Source of the DNA: Hippopus hippopus
Lineage: Eukaryota; Mollusca; Bivalvia; Cardiida; Cardiidae
Direction: 5' to 3'
NCBI GenBank assembly: GCA_946811185.2
Contig: OX328109.1
Location: 4,154,001 to 4,218,000 of the forward strand
Length of the DNA: 64,000 nucleotides
In this document: in pieces, positions 40,701 through 51,700 of the stretch
Numbering within the stretch: position 1 is the first letter of the stretch
How the letters are laid out: each line of letters begins with the position of its first letter
The notes under the pieces: generated by a model
Told to the model about the DNA's origin: nothing
The model's database searches: none
Seen by the model: only the letters and a program-made list of their open reading frames with translations
Position numbers and translations under genes: made by a program

Positions 40701-43700
40701 CAACACAACCCAGACTTTTAATGACCCTTAAGAAGAATATCAACATTTTCTCCTTTTCCCACAATGTTTTCTACCCTTACATGGAAAAATTTCCTTATGT
40801 GTGCAACATTTAGTTTGTTGTCTGCTAATACATGTACTTTCAATTTGGACCAGTCTAAAATTCTGTCATTTGGTAAAGGGCTAAAGGTCACAATTCTTAC
40901 CATCTTCAGTCCAACACTGCATGTCACATCCCAGTAAAAACTGCTGTATTTCTCCCTTATACACCGGGATGGTCCAGTTTTGTCCCAGAAAACAAGCAAT
41001 GATGTCCGTACCACCTGAGTAACATAGATGAATCCACAATTTATTAAATTATCCCCCCTTATTTCCAGGATATTATAGCCATAATAATTTTTCTTTTATT
41101 ACACACATTTGAGACAGGTGGCATCTGAAGTGACATCATTTTGCATTGCTGTCAAAATTCTAATTATGGACAAAAAATTCAATTATCTAAAGATAATTTT
41201 AGCAAAACCTACTAGGTAGGAAAATGTACATTCATATAACCTTAGTCTGAGAAATATTGTGGGAAAAAAATGAAAATTATGTGAAAGAATAAAGTCATAT
41301 CTTTCACATAAGAGCTGGAATTTTCTTCTCTAACCCTCTGAAAACATTCACAGTTTTAAATAATTCTGAGAAACAGGGCTTAAATGCTGATTTCCGGCAT
41401 TTTCGCCTTTCCTTACAATGTTTTCTACTCTTTCAAAAGAACATACATGTACTCTCATTTTAGTCAAATTTCAGTTAAAAAATTCAGACAAAGAGTTACA
41501 AATACTGTCTACCTGAAATGGATCCCAGCAATAGATCCTTCTTTATGTCTCTGTACACATACTCATAACTTTGTGGCATAAGTGGGGATCCAGTGGACAA
41601 AATCATCTTCAACGAAGTCAGTTTGTGAGTTTGTGCTGAAAGTTTTTACAAAAATATTGTATGGATTGAGCATTGGCCTTTTATGGTTAAATTTGAGGTT
41701 TCAGGTTAAAATCTAGTGATGAGCTGGACCAGCTTTTGAAACTGTGCACATCATTGTGTGAGTATTGGTTTCCTCTTTACCATAGGACAAAATTTCAGAC
41801 TTATCCAATTTGAAAGGATTTGCAGACTACGATTTGAAGTAACTCAAAACATGAGATTTGATTATCAGCATTTTCTACTTTTCTCAAAATATTTTCAAAA
41901 GCCTTCTTCCTCAAGGTTGTTAAAAGTCAAGATTGTGTGAGTATTGGTTGAGGTTTCCAGCAAGAAATCATTGACAAGTTTATGTACCGTAATTGTTTCA
42001 AATTTAGATTATCTCAAAAATTTGAGAATGCCACTATAACAGATGTAGCTATTTCTCATCACCTATGCTTAAGCTTTAGATGTCCAAATGAAAGCATTCG
42101 CAGATAATAAATGTGGCATTAATGATCAAATTTGAATCAGAAAGATTAGAAAACATTGTGGAAAAAGGAGAAAATGCCTGTGACCAACATTTTCTCCTTT
42201 TTTCAACAATGTTGTCAAAAGTCTTCTTTACAGGGTAGTTCAAACTTAGGGTTGTGTGGTAAAGGATAAATGTTTTTTGTTTGTTTCCCAGTACCAAGCT
42301 GGGGCTCTGAAGGTGTCTTGCACGCGAGAGCTCTGACAAGAAACTTCACTTTATTTGAATAGTAACAATTACAGTAAGAAATGAGAGGGCAAATTTCCAA
42401 ATAAATCAATACCTGGTTTCAAACCTCTGTCCTCCATCACAGCAAGCCATTTTGCACTTGTACCCAAAATTGTGATTCTGTCAAAAAGAAAAAGAAAAAA
42501 AAAAAACATTGCTAAAACCTTTATAAAACAATCATGTGTTTTCATTACCCTGTAAATAGCAAAAAAAAAAAAAGGAAAAGAATTTGAAAACATTGCAGGA
42601 AAAGGAGAAAATCCTTGATTCCTTTTCCTAGGTTTATCTACCATTTCAAAGATATATTCTATCATTTGAATCATATTCAATTTCTCACCTGAAAATACTT
42701 CCAATATGAAAGAGTATTTTTAATATGAAGGAGTCCATTATATTTTGCTCTGGCAAACAGTTTGTACATCCATCATCTTGTCATTTTTTTTTCTCTAATT
42801 CTTTAAATAGGCCACATTCTGGCAAAAGGGATTTTATGGATCCATAGTAATTTATGTAATGGATCTCTGGGATCCATTACACAAATTACTATGGATCCAT
42901 AAAATCCCTTTTGTCTTACTACAGAGTGAATTATGAGATAGACTGATCTTTTACATGCAGAAAATTGACCAACAGCAAACTGTTTTGACTCGGGTAAGCC
43001 TGCACGGACTAAACAGGCTGACCTGAATTGATACTTTCTGCAGATGTATTAAACCCCTTTTTCACAAAACATGGCTCATATGAAATGTTTTGAATAGGAT
43101 TTTTTCTCCACTTCCCTCTATATTTGTCAGCTGCAAGCATGTACAATTGAATGTAAGATTTTTGAAAAAGTCAAGTCAACTGCAATCACTCTTCACTCTT
43201 TCCCTTCCAAAATGTTATTAACATTACCCCTGGGCTGGACAAAAAAAACTTTAGACTCGTCCTTATTCACTCTTTACCAAACGCAAAAATTTTAAACTTG
43301 TCTGAATTGAAAGCATTTGCAGAATACTAATTAAATGTGACTCAAATGATAGAAATTTTTCTGTGATAGACCTGAAAGCATGGTGGGAAAACCAGAAAAT
43401 GCTAGTAAACATCATTTTCTCCTGTTCCCAAAATGTTTAAAATGGCCTCTCTCTCAAGCTTAGGTCATTTAAACTCAGACTGTATATACAATGTTCTTTA
43501 AAACCACTGCCTGCTTTCCCACATAATCATCATCGAAACAATGATCACTGGTAAGAGAGGAATAATATCTGTTTGCAGTCACTATCATCAATCCTTGGAA
43601 AGACGGTAGCCAAGTTTGGGATTCAAATCAGCGACTTCCCGGTTTAACTTTTTATCAAACAACAAAATCTTACACACATCCAAGTTGAAATCATTTGCAG

Positions 43701-46700
43701 ACAAGAAACCAAATGTGGCTCGTTTGATTGAATTTGTGTCTGAAAGGGCAGAAAACATTGTTGGAAAAGGAGAATATGCTGGTTACCAGCATTTTCTCCT
43801 TTTCCTGCAATGTTTTCAAAAGCCTTCTACCTTGGGACTGTGAGGTACAGAATTAAATCCCTGCATGTCACTGACTGAGCTACCAGGCTTAGCATATGTG
43901 TGAACAACACACCCAATTTTGTCTACAAGGTCCCAGAGAATGTTAGCATGGGGAACCAGAGGTGAGCCATCATTAAGTACAATCGCAGCTCCAACAGCCA
44001 AGCAGGAAACCAGCCAATTCCACATCATCCAGCCCACCTGAAATTAAACAGAATTTATGCTGTAGAACATCAAAAACCTATGAAATTCACAACACTATCC
44101 ACTAGTTTATTCACAGAGACCAGAGGAGAAGGAATTGTGAATGCTGGTAATTTCAATAGTAAATGTCAATCTCTGTCCAAACCCAAAAAAATTTAGACCC
44201 ATCCAAATTGAAAGCATTTGCAGACGACAATTTCACTGTGACTCAAATGACAGTAGGTGTCTATAACATAATAAGAAACAATGTCTCCTTTTACTGTAAT
44301 GTTTTCAAACACTTTCTTTCTCAGGGTCTTTAAGTCAGGATTGTGAGGTAAGGGGTTAATTCTTTATCAAATGAAAAAAAATTTTGTCATCTTTATATTA
44401 AAAGCACTTGTAGCTAATGTACTTAATGTAATTTGAATGTTAGGGTTTGAGTTTTAGAGGCCAGAAAACGTGCAAAAAGGAGGAAATACTGATTACCAGC
44501 ATTTTTTCCTTTTCCCACAATGTTTTTAAGGTCTTTAAAACTCGTTGATGGTTACCTGTTCCTGAAGGTGTTGTATGGGTTCCCCTTTAGATAGTTCACA
44601 ACTAGTCATGAATGAGATATTATAAAGTGTCAGTATTTTGCATGACAATACAGACAACGACAGGGTTATGAAAACACCTCAATGATTTCTTTGCAAAAAA
44701 AGCCAAGCTAAAAATGTAGCCTGCCAGATTTAAGATGCTGAAATATTTACAATTTAGACTTCCACAGAACTAAGCAAAATTTCCCATCACTCACTGTGCT
44801 ATAATATAACATGACATCATCTCTGTCCATATCGCTTTGTATCACATGTTCCTCTAAATGCTTGAGTAATGTACCCTGAAATATATGTACTAGTCCACAA
44901 TAAAAACTGACCTTTAACCTTTCACCGTATAATCCTGAGTTTTAATGACCCTAACATAAAAAGCTTTGGAAAACATTTTGGGAAAAGGAGAAAATGCTGG
45001 TAACCAGCATTTTCTCCTTTTCCAACGAAGTTTTTTAACCTTTCTCACACAACTTTCCTAATCTGAACCATAGAAAGTCTAAATTTTTGCTGTGTCGTAA
45101 AGAGTTAAAATGTACGTGTGAACTAAATATATCTAATAAGTCAAAAAGGGAGGAGAGCAAAGGGGGTACCATTATACTTGTATAAACTGTAACTTTCCTA
45201 TCAAACTTCAAAAACATAATTATGGTACTGAATAAAGAAAGTCAATATGAAAACAAAAATGTTTTAGAAAATCATGGTATTTCCATGCTAGAATTTCTCT
45301 AGGGCCTACAAAAATGTTAAATTGTGTATTAGTATGGTGTTTAGTGTCATTTTCAACATTTTTTCAATGAAATTGCAGTGGCAAATGCACATATCTGTGC
45401 TTTCCTGGAGGTCATTTTACCAGTGTTTCATACAAAGTTCTACCCAAGCTGCTAGCTGCTTTCCCACATGACCATCGTCAAAACGATGATCAGCTGTGAC
45501 AGAGGAATGAATCCTGTCACAGTAAGGTTCAATATGAGCACACGTGAAAACAGTGAGGCAAAAAAAGTAATTTCTCATCATGAAATGTGGAAGTACTCAC
45601 TACATCAGAATACATGTATATTAACTCTTTACCAGTTGACAAAATTTTACTCCTGTCCAAGTTGAAAGCATTTACAGTTAACCACATAAATGAGATTCAA
45701 AAATTAAAATGTCCTTTTGAAAGTGTAAAAAACACTGGGAAAAGGACAAAATGCTGGCTGCCAGCATTTTTTCCTTTATCCACAGTGTTTTCAAAAGCCT
45801 TCTTCCTTAGGGTCATTAAAATTCAGTATTGTGTGGTAAAGGGTTTTACACTTTGAGGCATCTGTCTCAATAGAAGAATATATTAAAACACTGTTGCAGA
45901 GAAATGAAATTGCTCTACATACATGTAAGAATAAAATACTTACTCCAACAGAATGCACCATACACTTAGGGGCCCCTGTTGTACCAGAAGAATACATTAT
46001 AAACAATGGATGATTGAAAGGCACCTGCTCAAATTTTAATGGAGGCATTTTATCGTCCACTAAACCTGATCTATAGAAATCTTCCAGCATAATACTGTAA
46101 TGAAAGAAAAAAAAATAGTCTGCCCTGTTCTTTATTTGGTGTTTAACTCTTTACCATACAATCCCAAGTTTTAACCAACCCTAGAAAGAAAGCTTTTGAA
46201 AACATTGAGGGGAAAGGAGAAAATGCTGGTAACCAGCATTTTCTCCTTTTCCCATTCTACTTTTCCAAAGGCAAATCAAACCATTTGAATGAAATTAAAT
46301 TTGTCCTCTGCAAATGCTGTCAATTTGAACAAGTCTAAAATTTTGACCTTCAGTAAAGAGTTAAAGACAATTTCAACACTAAATCAGTTAAATCAAGGCA
46401 GCCAGTGCACCTATCCGTGCTTTTCTGGAGAATCTTTTACTTCTACTTCCCACAATATTTGTTCAAAGCTACCAATTGCCTTCCCTCATAAATATTATCG
46501 GAACAATATCTTACTGTAGGAGTCAAAGTGGAATGAATTCTGTTGCAAGGACTATCATCAATCCACAGAAAGACTTTGGCTAAGCTGGAAATCAAACCAG
46601 TGACCCTTTGGTTTCATGTCCCTAATGTTACCAACTGAACTACATATATCACGCTCGGCAAAACTTTCTTTAGCTTTTTACGCCATTCTTGAACAAATAT

Positions 46701-48704
46701 TAATTTTTGTGTCTCTGTAGCTGACATCTTTGGAAAGCATTATGGCAAAACAGGCAAGAGCTTGTAACACAAAATTGCTCCTTGTGCAAAAATGAATTCA
46801 CATTTTTTACAGTTTAAACAGTAACTTATATGTGTATCTATAATCTTAGAACTGAATTATCGTTTGGGGAGGGGGGGTAATGACATTGAGGAAAAAGGCT
46901 TTTATAACATTGTGGGGAAAAGCAGAAAGTGTTGGTAACAGCATTTTCTCCTTTTCCCTAAATGTTTTCTATCCTTTCAAAGATATATCTCACCATATGA
47001 GCTACATTTCATCTGTAATATGCAAATTCTAGGAAATTGGGACAAATGTTTTCTCCTTTGGTACAAGGAGATAATAAAGTACACAAGGGTTTAGCCCTTG
47101 CCAGAAGACAAAATTTTAGACACATCCATACTGAAAGTGTTTGCAGACGAAAAATAACCCTTTACCACAAAATCCAAACTTTTAATGACACTCAGGAAGA
47201 CAGCTTTTGAAAACACTGTGGGAAAAGGAGAAAATGCTGGTAACCAGCATTTTCTCCTTTTCCCACCATGTTTTCTACCCTTCCCAAAACAAATCTTAAT
47301 TTTTGAGTCACATATGTAGTTATCTGCAAATGCTTTCAATTTGGAGAAGTCTAAGATTTAGTTATTTGGTACAGAGTTAAATGCTCAAAGGATGAGATTT
47401 ATCCTTGAAAGGTTAAAAAGCATGCTGGTAGTAAGAAAAGGAGCAAATACAGATTCCCAGCATTTTCTTGTATTTTCACAATGCTTTTATATGCCCTCTT
47501 CCTCTGGGAGGTAAAAATCAGATGACCAGTGGGTAAAATGGTCATTTACAACAGCAATTTACCTTACCTATTTGAAATGGATGAAATGTCTATTGAAGAA
47601 GACTGTACAAATGGAATCACAACAACTTTTTGTAAATCTGGCAAACCTGAAAGATTCAAAACACAAAGAAATTTGTTTTGTTTTATATCGCTGAGGAAGC
47701 TGTTTGGAGTAACATTTTTCAATAAATAAATAAAAACTCCTGCTGGTATTATTTCAATTTGGGCCATGCTCAGTGAAAAGAAGGTTGAATGAATCTGCAA
47801 AAATAATCCACCCATGTCAGCCTGTGCAGTCTGAGCGGGCTGAAATGGATCGAAACTTTTTGCTATTTGTAAATTTTCTGTGTGTCAAAGGACCATTCTA
47901 CATCATGATTCAGTTGGGTTGTTAGGCAAACTGGATTTTATTGATGCAGAATGACATAATGACCTGCTTGGTATCATGCATCATGGAAATGCATTAAATC
48001 CTCTTTTGCCAGAGCATGGCTCACTTTTCAAAACAATGAAAATTTCATAAATTAAATTTTATAGAACAGCCTCTAGTCAGACACTGGCAAAAGATGACAT
48101 GGTAGACATCTTTATACATGATAAGAGACCTTATTCCACTACACAGAAATACAGACTGATGTAATCTTTTTATCATATACCTTCTCTTTATAACTGTAAA
48201 AAAAAAACACTAAATAAATTGGAAAAAAAAAATCAGAGAGCAGCACATTATTGGGATTTGACAAAAAGAGTTGAACATGAATACATAAAAGTTCCACACA
48301 TGTGTGGCAAGAAAATTAGCACATAGGCGATACACAAAACATATTCTGGGTCTGTATTCAACAGCTATTCTTAAGAACATTCTTGGTCTTATTCTCCAGA
48401 ATTTTCCACACTTGAAAGTAACACAATTTCTGATTGGCTAAACCAATTGGTTTAGCCAATCAGAAGTTGTGTTACTTTCAAAGTACAAATTTTAGATAAG
48501 GTCCGTATTTTAGTCAGATCATTTGTAAAAATATAATAAAGTTTCATACCTTCAACAACTTTCTTCAATTTGTCAAGATGATTATGAATCTTGCCATTAT
48601 AATGAACAGCATTCACACTGAAAATTATTTTGGGCTTGATTTGGCTAAATCTGTCCAATACCCCCTGAAATCATTAAGAATGAAAGGTCATTCATCTTTA
48701 TCTT

Positions 48705-48748
<44 letters not shown>

Positions 48749-51700
48749 CATCATCATCATCATCATCATCAAATATTTGGATTGATCACATTTGCAGAGG
48801 ACAATGTCATTGTTGCTCAAACAATGGAAGTTGTCCATGAAAAAAAAAAGTAAAAAACATTGTGGAAAATGGTGAAAATGCTGGTTACCATTTCCTTACT
48901 TGGAGATCAAGTTCATGTGACTGACTTAGCCAATAAAATTTTGTATGCAATTTGTGAATTGTCCCTTCTAATTGTGACTTTGCCATTTAATTAGTCAGTC
49001 ATTCTATTGATAGTAGTTAACTGTACGGCTTTTAACATCATTTTCAGCATCATTTCACTTATATTGTGATGGCCATTGCACCTATCCATGCTTTCCTAAA
49101 GTTTCTGTTACCAGTACTTTGCGCAATATTCTTCCAAAGCCACTAGCTGCTTTTCCACATAGCCATTGTCAAAACAATGATCAGTAGTAAGAGAGGAATG
49201 AATTTCGTCGCAGTGACTATCATCAATCCTCTGAAAGAAATTGGCCAAGGTTAGGCACTCCCCCTTTTCTCAAGTCCTGTGTGCTACCGACAACATACCA
49301 AGGCATGGCCAGTCATTCAATACACAGTAGCCAAAAAATTGTGTTATTTACCTAGAATCTAGAAAAAGGGATTGCTATATGTAATGCTATGTACCAGCAT
49401 TCTGAATAAAAAAAATCCTCTACAAGTAACAAGTACAAATCTTTAGCTTACCACAACCCCAAAGTCTGGAGACGTCGAACTCCAAACTGCACCAAAACTG
49501 GCTGCAGCAAGCATTGCTATCACTGCCTCTGGACAGTTTGGTATATATCCTGTAAATGCGGATGAACATTGGCTGAACTCTTTACCACACAATCCTGGCT
49601 TTTAATGACCTTGAGAGAATGGCCTTTTGAAAACAACGTGGGAAAAGGAGAAAATGCTGGTTACCAGCATTTTCTCCTTTTCCCACATTGTTTTTTTAAC
49701 CATCCAAATATAATTTTCAATTTTTTAGTCACAATTATTTTGTTGTCTGCAAATGTTTTCTAAATTGTTCTGAAACAAATCCAAATCATTTGAGCCATAT
49801 TTGATATGTCTGCAAATGCTTAAAATTTGGACAAGTCTTCAATTTTCCTGGTAAAGGATTAAAGCGTGCTACCATTAGGAAAGGGGTTAAGTAACTTGTC
49901 CATAAAGTTATACATATCCATTTTTTTTAATTAAAGATACATTTCTTACAGCCAGAGAGAAAAAACGCTGTAAACTTTTATTGTAAATACTCAATACACT
50001 GAAAAATGTTTCAAAATTTAGTCAGCTGTGTAAACACAGATAAATTACCGATATATATAGTGTAAAGGATAAACACATATATGAGAAATATTTTTACTAA
50101 AAACCTCCAATGTCACAACAGTGATTTCCTTGATGGCCTCACCAAAACGAAATGCATTTTCTATAGGTCGTAATCTATGCAATCTTGCAACCGTCAGGAG
50201 CAACATTTGGCATGAAGATATAAAAATGATTATAGTTTGATAAAATTAAGATGAAATGGGTTAAAAACTGGCTGAAATCCAGTTTAGATGTATCTTTAAA
50301 TTTTGTGCTCAGGTGAGCTTTTTAATAAGGCCAGCTTCTCACCTACAACCCTGTCACCATTTTGAACACCAAGTTTTACTAAAGCTGATGCATAAACCGA
50401 TACTCTAGTCCATAGTTCGGAGAAAGTTATTTGTTCTATATCTCTGCCTTCACCTGTAAAAGAGAGGTTTAACATTCGAAACTACAGAAGCATGACTTAT
50501 TGACAGCTTTCGAAAACTTTGATTGATTCCTTGAATCATGTTTAATACCATTTTGAACACTTCAACGTTTCATCAGAACAAAATGAATATGACTCAAAAA
50601 ATGTTTTTGAAATGGAAGAAAACATTGCGGGAAGAGAAGAAAATGCTGGTTACCAGCATTTTCTTCTTTTCCCACATTGTTTTCAAAAACTTTCTTTCTC
50701 TGGGATGTTAAAACTCGGGACAGTCTGGTGAAGGGTTAACACCATTGTCAGCATTGTTTTAGGCATATTGCAGCGGCCAGTGTACTTACCCATGGTTTCC
50801 TGGAGTTTTTTTTTTTCTAAATCAATACTTTGCACAATTTCCATCATAACCTACTGGCTGCTTTCCCACATAACCATTGTTCAAACAACAATCAGAGGTG
50901 AGAGAGGAATGAATCATTAGAAAACTTTGTGGAAAGAACCTACTGCTTGGAACAGTAAGTTGCTCCTTTTCCCACAGTCTTTTCCTTACTGTTCCTTCAA
51001 AATTCTCATTTTGGTCATTTGGAGTGGATGGGAAAAAAAAAAGGGGCAAAACTGTGTCAAAAATATTTTGAGAGTTAGCTGCCTTTCTGGTATGGGTCAC
51101 CTTTTGATAGCAAACAACTAGCCCAAGTTGCAGTAAATATCTTCAGTAATGACAGAGATATTAGAAAATGTAAATTTTTTTTACAACCATAATGCGGACA
51201 ACAACAGGGTCACAATACCTCAGCTTTTTCTTTGAAAACTGCTTAACTAAAACCATGTGCAGCCAAAAATTACGAAAGAAAAATTTATCTACCTGTGGAA
51301 TAGATTGCTACCCTGTCATCATTATAACGTAGGAGATTTTCGGCAAAATTTAGACGACTACCTTGGAACCATTCTGGAATGTCAGCTATCCCTTTGCTTT
51401 TGTCAATCACCTAAAACAGGGGTTAAAAAATTAGATATGAGCCATGCTCTGGCAAAAGGGGGCTTAATGAATCTGCAAAAAGTATCAACCCAGGTCAGCC
51501 TGATCAATCCGCACAGGCTGACCTTGGTCAAAACTTTTCACTATTTGTCATTTTTCTGTATGTCAAAGGACCTCATGATTCAATTAGATGTTTGTTACAC
51601 AAAACAGATTTCAGGGATGTATAATACATTTATGAATTGCTTGGTATCATGATCACAGAGATGCATTAAGCCCCCTTTTGTCAGAGCATGGCTCCATATA

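Noticed and set aside
43816..43912. Extension of AACS exon 10 past KIG (reads [12 protein letters not shown])
   Set aside because: The donor GTGTGT after ATT-GG gives the correct phase to exon 11 ([10 protein letters not shown]); the extension runs into a repeat and stops.
48578..48853. Open frame with poly-D and poly-H tract
   Set aside because: It translates the GAT/ATC microsatellite antisense to AACS exon 6.
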